DNA of 64,000 nt from Micromonospora zamorensis (lineage in GTDB: Bacteria > Actinomycetota > Actinomycetes > Mycobacteriales > Micromonosporaceae). Shown one piece after another: positions 25,519 through 34,475 of the stretch. The notes beneath the pieces are model-generated. The model searched no databases and was not told the origin of the DNA. It saw only the letters and a list, made by a program, of their open reading frames with translations. Position 1 is the stretch's first letter, and each line of letters opens with the position of its first letter. Position numbers and translations under genes: made by a program. The DNA lies in contig NZ_LT607755.1 of the NCBI RefSeq assembly GCF_900090275.1, forward strand, positions 248,001-312,000. Reading direction: 5' to 3'.

Positions 25519-26776
25519 GGCCGTCCTCCGGTGTGGTGTCGTCGCTCTCCGCGCCCCAGGGCCCGTCGATGCGTGGTGGTCGGGTGTCCGTGGTGAGGCT
25601 GGGGGGCCGGTGCACCGCTCCTCGGCTGAACACCCGGTTACGAGCGACCTCCAGGACCTCCGGCAGCTCCTCCTGGAAGGCGCGGTGGGTGAGGATGTTG
25701 GACCGGTAGAGCTCGTCGTCCGAGGCCAGGTCGTCGAAGATCTCCCGACACGCGCGCGACAGTGACTGCCAGTGCTCCCGGGTCTCCGTGTCGTCGCGGC
25801 TGCTCGGGATCAGCACCGCCGTGGTGCCACCGTCGCGCAGGGCGGCAGTGGCGTGGGCGGCCAGCGACTGTCGTTGCTCGGGCAGGCGAGTCAGCCAGGC
25901 GTCGACGATCAGCACCATGATCTGGTTGTAGCGGGCGGCCTGCTCGGCGCGCCGGGCCAGTTCCGTCAGGTCCACCACCGTTGACCGGTAGCTGTGGTCG
26001 GCCGCGATCTCACGGGCGTAGTCGACGACCGGGTCGGGCAGCGGCGGCCCGTACGGTGCCCAGTCCAACGCGCGGTTGCCGTACGTGGTCACGTGTTGGC
26101 GTACCGTGCTCATCTCGTCCCGGTGCGACGCCGCGACGATGAAGTGGACCAGCATCGGTGCGAACTGGTCGACGTCCGCCGCGAGCTGCCCGGGCGCCTG
26201 GTGGAAGGCGCTGGGCGTGGCGCGCAGGTCGATAGTGCGCTGGCCCTCCGGCAGCGGATGCTCCTCCACACTGGACACGATCTGATTGGCCAGTTCGAAG
26301 AGGAACGTGCGGTAGTCGTCGCTGTGCCGTTGCAGTCGCATCAGCTGCCGGACCCCCAGCCGCTGATAGAGGTCGCCCAGGCTGTGGGAGGAATATTGCA
26401 GCGGGGAGGCGACCGGATGGATGCGGCCGGGTCGGGCCGGGATCCACATCAGCGGTTTGAGGAGCGAGCTGTCCACCCCGTTCTGCTGGTCGTAGCGGGC
26501 AGTGCGGTCGGCGAAGATCCGCCATTCCTGGCCGCAGGGCTCGCTCTGGAAATATCTCGGCGTCATCAGAGCGAGAAAGGATCGGCACGTGCTCAGCGCC
26601 TCGACCAGCCGCTGCGGCCACCGCTCGCCCAGCAGGATGGTGCGATCGACGAAACCCACCCGCTCGTCGCGGGGCAGACCCGCGATCAGCCGTACCTCTG
26701 CGCTGAGATCCTCGTAAAGACGTTGGACCAGTGCGTCCTCGTCGCCCCTCGCGTAACTGAGGAAGAAGTACAGCAC
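25502..26776 (-). CDS. fxsC: TIR-like protein FxsC
   Basis: The 424-residue protein begins LYFFLSYARGDEDALVQRLYEDLSAEV, a TIR-like start, with FVDRTILLGERWPQRLVEAL and SRSFLALMTPRYFQSEPCGQEW matching the rest of the fold. The remainder holds FxsC-specific segments and a Pro-rich tail. FxsC is a fixed companion of FxsA/FxsB/FxsT; its activity is not known. It could be a TIR NADase or only a scaffold, and the catalytic Glu is not certain from sequence alone. I chose GTG 26776 because GGAGG lies just upstream and the TIR fold starts at once; ATG 26806 is possible but has no ribosome site. It is first in the fxsC-fxsT operon. Confidence 0.78.
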   Translation of the reverse strand: MLYFFLSYARGDEDALVQRLYEDLSAEVRLIAGLPRDERVGFVDRTILLGERWPQRLVEALSTCRSFLALMTPRYFQSEPCGQEWRIFADRTARYDQQNGVDSSLLKPLMWIPARPGRIHPVASPLQYSSHSLGDLYQRLGVRQLMRLQRHSDDYRTFLFELANQIVSSVEEHPLPEGQRTIDLRATPSAFHQAPGQLAADVDQFAPMLVHFIVAASHRDEMSTVRQHVTTYGNRALDWAPYGPPLPDPVVDYAREIAADHSYRSTVVDLTELARRAEQAARYNQIMVLIVDAWLTRLPEQRQSLAAHATAALRDGGTTAVLIPSSRDDTETREHWQSLSRACREIFDDLASDDELYRSNILTHRAFQEELPEVLEVARNRVFSRGAVHRPPSLTTDTRPPRIDGPWGAESDDTTPEDGRDNER

Positions 26777-26877
26777 CGCACCTCCGCGCCGGGAGAGGTT
26801 GACCATCGGATGGCCGGGCCGTGACCCCGTCGGCCACGGCCATTTTTCGGCGGCCGTAAACGGCGGAGCTAACCGTG

Positions 26878-26920
26878 AGTATAGGGGCGGAGACGGCGTG
26901 CCACAGCCCGCCGATCGGCG
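26878..26920 (-). promoter_or_regulatory. Probable fxsC-fxsT promoter with palindrome
   Basis: Read on the minus strand, CTGTGG (26906-26901), a 17-nt spacer and TATACT (26883-26878) form a likely promoter about 100 bp before fxsC. A perfect 12-bp palindrome CGCCGATCGGCG (26909-26920) lies directly upstream of the -35 and may bind a regulator. Confidence 0.45.
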
Positions 26921-26994
26921 CATCAAGAGGGCGTCTCGGATATCACTTTCCGTATTGGCGTAGGTCGACTCCGGGGTGAGCTAGCGTGGGTCGG

Positions 26995-28446
26995 GTGACT
27001 GCGCCTACCCCGGTAATCCCGGTTCCACCGGCCGACCTGCCCGGCACGCTCGGCGCGCTTCGGGCGGCCGGTCACCAGTACCGCACCGTCAAGCAGGAAC
27101 TCCGCGACAACCTCCTCGCCCGGATGCGCTCCGGCGAGGCCCGTTTCCCCGGCATCGTCGGCTACGACGACAGCGTGCTGCCCGAGGTTGAGCGGGCGCT
27201 GCTCGCCGGGCACGACATGGTGCTGCTCGGTGAGCGCGGCCAGGGCAAGACCCGACTGATCCGCGCACTCGGCGCGCTGCTCGACGAGTGGACCCCGGTC
27301 ATCCCCGGCTCGGTGCTCAACGAGCACCCCATGCACCCGCTCACCCCGGCTTCCCGTGCCCAGGTCGCCGAGGCCGGTGACGACCAGCCGGTCGGCTGGC
27401 TGCACCGCTCGATGCGCTACGGCGAGAAGCTCGCCACCCCGGACACCAGCGTCGGCGACCTGATCGGTGACGTGGACCCGATCCGGATCGCCCAGGGCCG
27501 CACCCTCGGCGACCCGGAGACCATCCACTTCGGGTTGGTGCCGCGCACCAACCGCGGCATCTTCGCCGTCAACGAGCTGCCCGACCTGGCCGAGCGGATC
27601 CAGGTGGCGCTGCTCAACGTGCTGGAGGAGCGGGACATCCAGGTCCGCGGCTACCAGCTGCGGCTTCCGCTGGACCTGCTCCTGGTCGCCAGCGCCAACC
27701 CGGAGGACTACACCAACCGGGGCCGGATCATCACGCCGCTCAAGGACCGGTTCGGCGCGGAGATCCGCACCCACTACCCGGTCGACCTGGACTTGGAGCT
27801 GGACCTCATCCGGCAGGAGGCCGACCTGGTCGCCGCCGTGCCGGAGCACGTCCTGGAGGTGCTGGCCCGCTTCGCCCGCGCGGTGCGGGAGTCGCCGTCG
27901 GTGGACCCGCGCTCCGGGGTCTCCGCCCGGTTCGCCATCGCCGCCGCCGAGACGGTCGCCGGCGCCGCGCTGCGCCGCGCCGGTCTGCTCGCCGCCACCA
28001 CCACCCCGGACGGGCGGCCCGAGGCGGCGGTGGCCCGGGTCGGCGACGCCGTGTCGGTGACCAGCACCCTGCGCGGCAAGGTCGAGTTCGAGAGCGGCGA
28101 GGAGGGGCGGGAGATCGAGATCCTCGCCCACCTGCTGCGGACCGCGACCGCCGAGACGTTCCGGGCGCACCTGGCCGGGTTGGACCTGTCCGGCTTCACG
28201 GCGCTCGTCGAGGACGGCGCGGCGATCGAGACCGGAGAGCTGGTCAGTGCCTCCGAGCTGCTGCGCCAGGTCGGCACCGTGCCCGGCCTGGCGAAGGTCC
28301 TCGACCGGCTCGGCCTGGGCGACGCGCCCACCCCGGAGGAAGCGGCGGGTGCCGTCGAGTTCGTGCTGGAAGGGCTACACCTGACCCGCCGGCTCGGCAA
28401 GGACGTCACCGACTCCGGGCGCACCGTCTACGGCGGCCGGGGCTGA
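26995..28446 (+). CDS. MoxR/BchI-type AAA+ ATPase
   Basis: The 483-residue protein has the AAA+ core of the MoxR/magnesium-chelatase I clade: PGIVGYDD, Walker A LLGERGQGKTRLIRAL, the helix-2 insert region (GRTLGDPETIHFGLVPRTNRGIFAVNELPDLAERIQVALLN in segments) with Walker B, sensor-1 ASANPEDYTNRGR and KDRFGAEI. Such ATPases work with a VWA protein, encoded 2 bp downstream, as a chaperone or metal-insertion machine. GTG 26995 is preferred because TAGCGT (26982-26987) sits 7 nt before it, as for a leaderless mRNA; GTG 26986 overlaps that box. It is divergent from fxsC; a functional link to the RiPP locus is not evident. Confidence 0.85.
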   Translation: MTAPTPVIPVPPADLPGTLGALRAAGHQYRTVKQELRDNLLARMRSGEARFPGIVGYDDSVLPEVERALLAGHDMVLLGERGQGKTRLIRALGALLDEWTPVIPGSVLNEHPMHPLTPASRAQVAEAGDDQPVGWLHRSMRYGEKLATPDTSVGDLIGDVDPIRIAQGRTLGDPETIHFGLVPRTNRGIFAVNELPDLAERIQVALLNVLEERDIQVRGYQLRLPLDLLLVASANPEDYTNRGRIITPLKDRFGAEIRTHYPVDLDLELDLIRQEADLVAAVPEHVLEVLARFARAVRESPSVDPRSGVSARFAIAAAETVAGAALRRAGLLAATTTPDGRPEAAVARVGDAVSVTSTLRGKVEFESGEEGREIEILAHLLRTATAETFRAHLAGLDLSGFTALVEDGAAIETGELVSASELLRQVGTVPGLAKVLDRLGLGDAPTPEEAAGAVEFVLEGLHLTRRLGKDVTDSGRTVYGGRG

Positions 28447-28448
28447 CC

Positions 28449-30401
28449 GTGGCCGGCAACCGGTTCCGGTACGGGCAGTGGAACGGCGGGCCCGACCCGC
28501 TCGCACCCCCGTACGACGTGCGTGAGGCGGTGGACGCGGTCGGCGCCGAGGTGCTGGCCGGCGGAAGCCTGCGGGAGGCGCTGCGCGACCTGCTGCGCCG
28601 TGGCCCCCAGGGGCGGGGTGGGCTGGACGACCTGGCTGCCCGGGCTCGGCGGCTGCGCCGGGAGGCGCTGCGTCGCGGTGACCTGGACGGCGCGGTGACC
28701 AGGGCCCAGGCTCTGCTCGACCAGGCTCTCGCCGCCGAGCGGGACGAGTTGCGCGGGCGCGACGACGACGCCGCGCGGTTCGCCGAGTCGGTGCTGGACA
28801 ACCTGCCCCGTTCCACCGCCCGAGCGGTGGAGGAGCTGTCCGGCTACCAGTGGGCCAGCGACGACGCCCGCCGCTCGTACCAGCAGATCCTCGACCAACT
28901 TCGCGACGACGTGCTCGGTCAGCGGTTCGCCGGGCTGCGCGACGCCGTGCGCGCGTCCGCCGACCCGGCCGCCCAGCAGCGGCTCGCCGAGATGATGGGC
29001 GACCTGAACGACCTGCTTGCCCGGCACGGTCGCGCGGAGGACACCACCGACGCGTTCGCCGAGTTCATGCGCAGACACGGCGACTTCTTCCCGGAGAAGC
29101 CGGAGACGGTCGACGAGCTGATCGACGTGCTGGCCCGCCGCTCGGCGGCCGGTGAGCGGCTGATGAACTCGCTCTCCGACCGGCAGCGCGCCGAGCTGGC
29201 CGGTCTGATGCAGCAGTCGCTCGGCGACCGCCTCTCCGGGGAGTTGTCAGCGCTCGACGCGAACCTGCGGGCACTGCGGCCCGACCTGCGCTGGGGACGT
29301 GGCGAACGGGTCCGAGGTGACCAGCCACTGGACTACGCCGACGCGGCCGGCGCGTTGGGTGAGATCGGTGACCTGGACGACCTGCTGGACCAGCTCGACC
29401 AGGAACACCCCGGGGCGACCCTGGACGACGTGGACGTCGACGCGGTGGCCCGGACGCTGGGACGGGACGCCGCCGACGACGTCCGCCGACTGCGCGATCT
29501 GGAGCGGGAGCTTCGCCGGCAGGGCTGGGTGAGCCGGGACGCCGAAGGGCTCACGCTGAGCCCGAAGGCGCTGCGCCGGCTCGGCGGGACCGCGCTGCGA
29601 CGGGTCTTCTCCGACCTGACCGCCGGGCCGCGCGGCCAGCACGACCTGCGCTCGGCGGGGGCCGCCGGCGAGGTCAGCGGTGCGTCACGACCCTGGGAGT
29701 ACGGCGACGAGCAGCCGTTGGACGTGGTCCGGACGTTGACCCGGGCGGTCAGCCGGGCGGGGCCGACGGTCCCGGTGCAGCTCGCGGTGGACGACTTCGA
29801 GGTGGTGGAGACCGAGAAGCGGGCCTCGGCGGCGGTGGTGCTCTGCGTCGACCTGTCGTACTCGATGATCTCTCAGGGTCGTTGGGGGCCGATGAAGCAG
29901 ACGGCGCTGGCGCTGGCGCACCTCATGGAGACGCGTTTCCCGCAGGACGCCCTGCAGATCGTGGGCTTCGGCCGGGAGGCGACGACGCTCACCCAGCAGG
30001 AGCTGGCCGCCGTCGAGCCGGACGGGGAACAGGGCACCAACCTCCAGCACGCGCTGCGGTTGGCTGGTCGGCACCTGCGCCGACACCCGGACGCCGAGCC
30101 GGTGGTCCTGGTCGTCACCGACGGCGAGCCGACCGCCCACCTCGACCCGGACGACGGGGAGGCGCTGTTCCACTGGCCGCCGCTGCCGGAGACGATCGAG
30201 GCGACGGTTCGCGAGGTGGACCGGCTGAGCCGCTACGGCGCCACGCTCAACCTGTTCATGCTCGGCGACGACCCGGGCCTGCGGCGTTTCGTGGACGCGG
30301 TGGCCCGCCGCAGTCGAGGCCGGATGTTCACGCCGGACACCGACGACCTCGGCGAGTACGTGGTCTCCGACTACCTTCGCTCCCGCCAATCCCGCCGCTA
30401 A
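28449..30401 (+). CDS. VWA domain protein, partner of the upstream MoxR ATPase
   Basis: The 650-residue protein has a long Arg/Asp-rich helical N-terminal half (residues 1-420) and a C-terminal von Willebrand A domain. The metal-ion site is intact: VVLCVDLSYSMI (DxSxS), a Thr in EQGTNLQHAL and VVTDGEPTAHL. MoxR-VWA pairs (as in CoxD-CoxE, chelatases and RavA-ViaA) remodel or metallate a client protein. GTG 28449 comes right after the ATPase stop, so the two are co-translated. The client is not identified; no metalloenzyme operon is adjacent. Confidence 0.87.
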   Translation: MAGNRFRYGQWNGGPDPLAPPYDVREAVDAVGAEVLAGGSLREALRDLLRRGPQGRGGLDDLAARARRLRREALRRGDLDGAVTRAQALLDQALAAERDELRGRDDDAARFAESVLDNLPRSTARAVEELSGYQWASDDARRSYQQILDQLRDDVLGQRFAGLRDAVRASADPAAQQRLAEMMGDLNDLLARHGRAEDTTDAFAEFMRRHGDFFPEKPETVDELIDVLARRSAAGERLMNSLSDRQRAELAGLMQQSLGDRLSGELSALDANLRALRPDLRWGRGERVRGDQPLDYADAAGALGEIGDLDDLLDQLDQEHPGATLDDVDVDAVARTLGRDAADDVRRLRDLERELRRQGWVSRDAEGLTLSPKALRRLGGTALRRVFSDLTAGPRGQHDLRSAGAAGEVSGASRPWEYGDEQPLDVVRTLTRAVSRAGPTVPVQLAVDDFEVVETEKRASAAVVLCVDLSYSMISQGRWGPMKQTALALAHLMETRFPQDALQIVGFGREATTLTQQELAAVEPDGEQGTNLQHALRLAGRHLRRHPDAEPVVLVVTDGEPTAHLDPDDGEALFHWPPLPETIEATVREVDRLSRYGATLNLFMLGDDPGLRRFVDAVARRSRGRMFTPDTDDLGEYVVSDYLRSRQSRR

Positions 30402-30444
30402 CTCCCGGCGGGGCGGGTTGACTGGGGGAATGGAGAGCGGGGGA

Positions 30445-30894
30445 ATGCGGCGGGCTTACGGTGCGCTGTTCGCGGAGGTCGACGCTGGCGGGTTCGGTCC
30501 GGCTCCGGAGGGGCAGCTCAGCGCCGAGCAGATCGTCGCGCATCTGGTCGCCAACGACGAGCTGATGATCCAGGCCACCGAGGCGCTGCTGGCCGGGTCG
30601 CCGTTCGCCTACTACGAGATGGAGGAGGACTTCCACCGTCCGCAGCTCGACGCGCTGGCCGCCGAGCAGGGTGGTCTGCGGGGTCTCACGGCTCTGCTGC
30701 ACGGCACCAGCGACCGGTTGTGCGGGCTGGTCGACCAGCTCGGCCTGGCGGCGGAGACCCCGGTCGAGACTCACCTGCGCGAGGGCTTCGACCTCATCGT
30801 CGAGGAGTCGCTGCCGTGGTCCCGCACCCTCGACCTGCACACCCGGGTCCACCTGCCCAAACACCAGGCCCAGCTGCACCTGCTCCGCTCCTGA
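30445..30894 (+). CDS. DinB-like hypothetical protein
   Basis: The 149-residue protein looks like a small four-helix-bundle protein of the DinB/mycothiol-dependent superfamily: EQIVAHLVANDELMIQATEALL is the usual first-His helix, and HLPKHQAQLHLLRS at the C-terminus supplies the two later His residues. DinB-type enzymes bind a divalent metal and, in actinobacteria, many use mycothiol. The match is partial, so the function stays open. ATG 30445 has GGAG 9 nt upstream; ATG 30430 in the same frame is less well placed. It may be the last gene of the MoxR-VWA unit. Confidence 0.62.
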   Translation: MRRAYGALFAEVDAGGFGPAPEGQLSAEQIVAHLVANDELMIQATEALLAGSPFAYYEMEEDFHRPQLDALAAEQGGLRGLTALLHGTSDRLCGLVDQLGLAAETPVETHLREGFDLIVEESLPWSRTLDLHTRVHLPKHQAQLHLLRS

Positions 30895-30904
30895 AGCGGG
30901 CGTC

Positions 30905-30932
30905 GGGCATCGCGCTCAAAGTTGCGATGCCC
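30905..30932 (+). terminator. Hairpin after the DinB-like gene
   Basis: GGGCATCGC (30905-30913) and GCGATGCCC (30924-30932) form a perfect 9-bp stem with a 10-nt loop. There is no T-run. The hairpin also lies 74 bp past the end of the convergent regulator gene. Confidence 0.5.
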
Positions 30933-31005
30933 TGGGCGGTGGCTTTAGGCCCGCGGCGGCAGGACCACTCAGGCGCCGGGTGCGCGGCGGGGGTGCCTGG
31001 CGGGA

Positions 31006-31995
31006 TCAGCCGCCGATCAGCTCGCTTCGCGGGTGGAAGGTGCGGCGGTAGGTCGAGGGCGCTACGCCGATGCGTTGGTGGAGCTGCTGGCGCAGGGCGG
31101 CGGTGGTGCCGAAACCCGAGCGGTGGGCGATCTGGTCGACGGTGAGGTCGGTCGTCTCCAGCAGCAGTCGCGCGTGGTCGGTGCGCTGTTGCAGCAACCA
31201 CTGGGCCGGGCTCAGGCCGGTCTCGGACCGGAAGCGCCGGGTGAAGGTGCGCACGCTCATCCGCGCCTGCTCGGCCAGGTCGCGCAGCGCGATCGGCTCG
31301 TGCAGCCGCTGCCGCGCCCACTCCCGCGCGCTCGCGGTGCTGGTGTCGGTGGCCTTCGGCACCGGCCGCTCGATGTACTGCGCCTGGCCACCGTCGCGCC
31401 ACGGCGGCATCACGCAGCGCCGCGCGGCCCGGTTGGCCACCTCGCTGCCGTGGTCGAGGCGGATGACGTGCAGGCAGAGGTCGATGCCGGCGGCGACCCC
31501 GGCCGAGGTGAGCACCTGATCGTCGGCGATGAAGAGCACGCCCGGGTCGAGGTCCACCCGGCCGTGCAGGCTGCGGAACCGCTCGGCGTACGCCCAGTGG
31601 GTCGTTGCCCGACGCCCGTCGAGCAGCCCGGCGGCGGCCAGCACGAACGCTCCCGTGCAGATCGACATGATCCGGACACCCCGCTCGTGTGCCCCACGCA
31701 GCGCCTCGGCGACCTCCGGCTCGACGGTGCCCGAGATCAACGCGGTGCCGTCGTGGATGCCCGGGACGATCACCGTGTCGGCGGTGTCGAGCAGTTCCAG
31801 ACCATGGTCGGGGACCACCTGGAAGCCGGCGGTGCTGCGCACCGGTCGCCCGCCCGGGGTGCACACCCGCACGTCGTAAAAGGGCGTCTGGTCGGCGGCC
31901 CGGGCGGTGCTGAAGACCTGCGCGGGGGTGCCGAGGTCCAGGCCGACCACGTGGTCCAGGGCGAGTACGGCGATCCGGTGCGGGCGAACGGTCAT
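31006..31995 (-). CDS. GlxA family transcriptional regulator (DJ-1/PfpI plus AraC)
   Basis: The 329-residue regulator combines an N-terminal DJ-1/PfpI-like domain (RIAVLALDHVVGLDLGTPAQVF, with the nucleophile-elbow Cys in IMSICTGAFVLAAAG) and a C-terminal AraC helix-turn-helix pair (LRDLAEQARMSVRTFTRRFRSETGLSPAQWL and VDQIAHRSGFGTTAALRQQLHQRIG). GlxA-type regulators sense small metabolites and usually activate adjacent genes. The start at 31995 lies 6 nt behind an AATAAT hexamer. It is divergent from an MFS transporter by 70 bp, and that transporter is its likely target. Confidence 0.9.
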   Translation of the reverse strand: MTVRPHRIAVLALDHVVGLDLGTPAQVFSTARAADQTPFYDVRVCTPGGRPVRSTAGFQVVPDHGLELLDTADTVIVPGIHDGTALISGTVEPEVAEALRGAHERGVRIMSICTGAFVLAAAGLLDGRRATTHWAYAERFRSLHGRVDLDPGVLFIADDQVLTSAGVAAGIDLCLHVIRLDHGSEVANRAARRCVMPPWRDGGQAQYIERPVPKATDTSTASAREWARQRLHEPIALRDLAEQARMSVRTFTRRFRSETGLSPAQWLLQQRTDHARLLLETTDLTVDQIAHRSGFGTTAALRQQLHQRIGVAPSTYRRTFHPRSELIGG

Positions 31996-32065
31996 GGCCC
32001 GATTATTGCGCATGATGGCTTTCCGGCCACTCGTCGTGCCGTACGGCCCCGCCCAGACTGGTGCC

Positions 32066-33370
32066 GTGTTCAAGAACCGCCGTCTGCATCCCGCCTGGCT
32101 GGTCGCCGCCGTCGCCTTCGTGGCGCTGGTCGGTGCTGCCGGCTTCCGCGCCACCCCGTCGGTGCTGCTGCACCCGCTGCACGAGGAGTTCGGCTGGCCA
32201 CTGGCCACGATCTCCGCAGCCGTCTCGGTCAACCTGCTGCTCTACGGGCTGACCGCGCCGTTCGCCGCCGCCCTGATGGACCGGTTCGGCATCCGCCGGG
32301 TGGTCTCGGTGGCGCTACTGCTGGTCGCCGCGGGCAGCGGGCTGACTGTCTTCATGAGCGCCAGCTGGCAGCTCCTGCTCTGCTGGGGTGTGCTGGTCGG
32401 CCTGGGCACCGGGTCGATGGCGCTGGCGTTCGTGGCCACCATCACCGGGCGCTGGTTCGTCCGGCGAAGGGGCCTGGTCACCGGGGTGCTGACCGCCGGC
32501 GGGGCCGCCGGACAACTGGTGTTCCTGCCACTGATCGCCATCCTGGTGCGCGACCACGGCTGGCGTACGGCGGCACTCGTCGTGGCCGGAGCCGCGCTGG
32601 CGGTCGTACCCCTGGTGGTGTGGTTCCTGCGCGAGCACCCGGCGGATCTCGGTCTGCCCGCCTACGGGGCGGACGAGGTCGTCGCGGCGCCCCCGGCGAC
32701 CGGCGGCGCGGCGGCCCGGGCGCTGGGCGCGCTGGCGACCGCGGCCCGGACCCGCCCGTTCTGGCTGCTGGCCGGGGGGTTCGCGATCTGCGGCGCGACG
32801 ACCAACGGCCTGGTCGGCACCCACTTCGTGCCGGCGGCGCACGACCACGGCATGGCCCAGACCACGGCGGCCGGGCTGCTCGCCCTGGTTGGGCTCTTCG
32901 ACATCGTCGGCACTATCGCCTCCGGCTGGCTCACCGACCGGGTGGACAGTCGGTTGCTGCTCGGCATGTACTACGCGCTGCGTGGGGCGTCCCTGCTGGT
33001 GCTGCCGAGCCTGTTCTCCGGCACCGCCGAGCCGAGCATGCTGGTGTTCATCGTCTTCTACGGCCTGGACTGGGTGGCCACCGTGCCGCCGACCGTGGCG
33101 TTGTGCCGGGAGTATTTCGGTGGCGCCGGAGCGGTGGTGTTCGGCTGGGTGTTCGCCGCGCACCAACTCGGCGCGGCGGTCGCGGCGACCGGTGCGGGGC
33201 TGGTCCGCGACCGGCTCGGCGACTACGCGATGGCCTGGTACGTGGCGGGCGCGCTGTCGATCGGCGCGGCCGGACTGTCGTTGCTGCTGCGTCGGCGACC
33301 GGGCCGGCCGGTGCCGGAGGCCGTGCTGGCCGCCGCGACCGCCCCGAAGGCGTGGAGCTTCCGAGGCTGA
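32066..33370 (+). CDS. MFS transporter
   Basis: The 434-residue protein has 12 predicted membrane helices and the major facilitator loop-2 motif (MDRFGIRRVVSVAL), with a repeat-like segment in the second half (DRVDSRLLLGMYYALRG). It resembles oxalate/formate- and monocarboxylate-type antiporters (FRATPSVLLHPLHEEFGW, ITGRWFVRRRGLVTGVLTAGGAAGQ). The substrate is unknown. GTG 32066 is preferred: it begins VFKNRRLHPAW, lies 6 nt behind CAGACT (32054-32059), and leaves the divergent regulator promoter intact. An upstream ATG at 32015 is possible. Confidence 0.87.
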   Translation: MFKNRRLHPAWLVAAVAFVALVGAAGFRATPSVLLHPLHEEFGWPLATISAAVSVNLLLYGLTAPFAAALMDRFGIRRVVSVALLLVAAGSGLTVFMSASWQLLLCWGVLVGLGTGSMALAFVATITGRWFVRRRGLVTGVLTAGGAAGQLVFLPLIAILVRDHGWRTAALVVAGAALAVVPLVVWFLREHPADLGLPAYGADEVVAAPPATGGAAARALGALATAARTRPFWLLAGGFAICGATTNGLVGTHFVPAAHDHGMAQTTAAGLLALVGLFDIVGTIASGWLTDRVDSRLLLGMYYALRGASLLVLPSLFSGTAEPSMLVFIVFYGLDWVATVPPTVALCREYFGGAGAVVFGWVFAAHQLGAAVAATGAGLVRDRLGDYAMAWYVAGALSIGAAGLSLLLRRRPGRPVPEAVLAAATAPKAWSFRG

Positions 33371-33400
33371 GGCCGTGCCGGCGGCAGCGACCGCGGTCGG

Positions 33401-34105
33401 TCAGCTCACGGTCCACTGCTGGGCCGGCCGGCCGTCGCAGGGCCGCTGCCGGACCTCGTCGCCCGCCTCGACGCCGTCGTCGTCGGCCTGCGCGCACTTG
33501 CCGCTGTGCGCCGCGACCAGCAGCACCGGGCCGGTGCCGGTCGCGGTGAGCCGCCACTGCTGGTTGGCCTCGCCGTGGCAGGGCCACTGCACCACCCGTG
33601 CGCCGTCGTCCCGGCTGCCGCCCTCGACGTCCAGGCACTGCCCGTGGGCCGCGTTGGTCAACGTCAGCACGTCCGCGCCGACCGGGTTGACCACCCACTG
33701 CTGCTCCGGGCCGCCGCTGCACGCGGCCAACTGGGCGCCGGCCTTCTCGCCGTCGCCGTCGAGCCCGAGGCAGAGCCCGGAGGCGCCCCGGAGCACCCGG
33801 GGCCCGGTGGGTGGCCCGGCCGGGGTCGCCGACGGGGTCGGTGATGGCTCGGCCGGTGCGCTCGGGTCAGCCGCCGGGTCGGTCGGCGCCGCGGCGCTGG
33901 ACGACGCGCCGACCGTCGCCGGCACGGGCTGCTCGTCCTGCCCGTCGAGCAGCCCGGTGGCGAAGACCACCCCGAGGAGCGCGCCGACGACCCCGACAGC
34001 CACCGCGACCCGCAGCAGCGGGTCGGCCAGCGGCCCGGGGCGGTGTGCCTGTCGCCCGCCGTAGACGGTGCCGGCGGGGTCGGGGCGTTCGTGGGGCGCG
34101 GACAT
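33401..34105 (-). CDS. Membrane-anchored ricin-type beta-trefoil lectin protein
   Basis: The 234-residue protein has a short cytosolic N-terminus, one membrane helix (about residues 31-50: VAVAVGVVGALLGVVFATGLL), a Pro/Ala-rich linker, and a C-terminal ricin B-type domain with three QxW repeats (GPEQQWVVN, ANQQWRLT and AQQWTVS) and paired Cys residues. Such domains bind galactose-type sugars or polysaccharides, so the protein probably presents a lectin on the cell surface. ATG 34105 is chosen over ATG 34114 because GAGG lies at better distance. No enzyme domain is attached. Confidence 0.83.
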   Translation of the reverse strand: MSAPHERPDPAGTVYGGRQAHRPGPLADPLLRVAVAVGVVGALLGVVFATGLLDGQDEQPVPATVGASSSAAAPTDPAADPSAPAEPSPTPSATPAGPPTGPRVLRGASGLCLGLDGDGEKAGAQLAACSGGPEQQWVVNPVGADVLTLTNAAHGQCLDVEGGSRDDGARVVQWPCHGEANQQWRLTATGTGPVLLVAAHSGKCAQADDDGVEAGDEVRQRPCDGRPAQQWTVS

Positions 34106-34151
34106 ACGCGTCATCCTCGCCCACGGCGGCGCGCCGGAGCCAGCCCGGCGG

Positions 34152-34436
34152 TCAGTCGACGACCCGGACGTCCTTCCAGAACGCCACCCGGTCACGCACC
34201 ATCTCGGCGTCCGGCTTGGGCTCCGGGTAATACCAGACGGCGTCCGCGCTGGTGCTGCCCTCGTGCTCAAGGGTGTAGTACGAGGCGGTGCCCTTCCACG
34301 GGCAGACGGTGTGCGTCGCGGACTCCCGGATCAGGTCGTCGCGCAGGGCGGAGCGGGGGAAGTAGTGGTTGCCCTCCACCAGCACGGTGTCGTCGCTCTC
34401 GGCGACGACCAGGTCGTTCCACACGGCTTTTGGCAT
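34152..34436 (-). CDS. DUF427 domain protein
   Basis: The 94-residue protein is a single DUF427 domain: MPKAVWNDLVVAESDDTVLVEGNHYFPRSAL, then the signature TVCPWKGTASYYTL and the terminal AFWKDVRVV. The fold is a small beta barrel of unknown function, common in actinobacteria, where it is sometimes linked to glyoxalase or epoxide enzymes. It is a stand-alone gene between the lectin and a YbaK-type protein on the same strand, and no motif gives a reaction. Confidence 0.9.
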   Translation of the reverse strand: MPKAVWNDLVVAESDDTVLVEGNHYFPRSALRDDLIRESATHTVCPWKGTASYYTLEHEGSTSADAVWYYPEPKPDAEMVRDRVAFWKDVRVVD

Positions 34437-34475
34437 GTCTCCAACACTAGGCCGTGGCAGTGACGTCGGCAGCGC

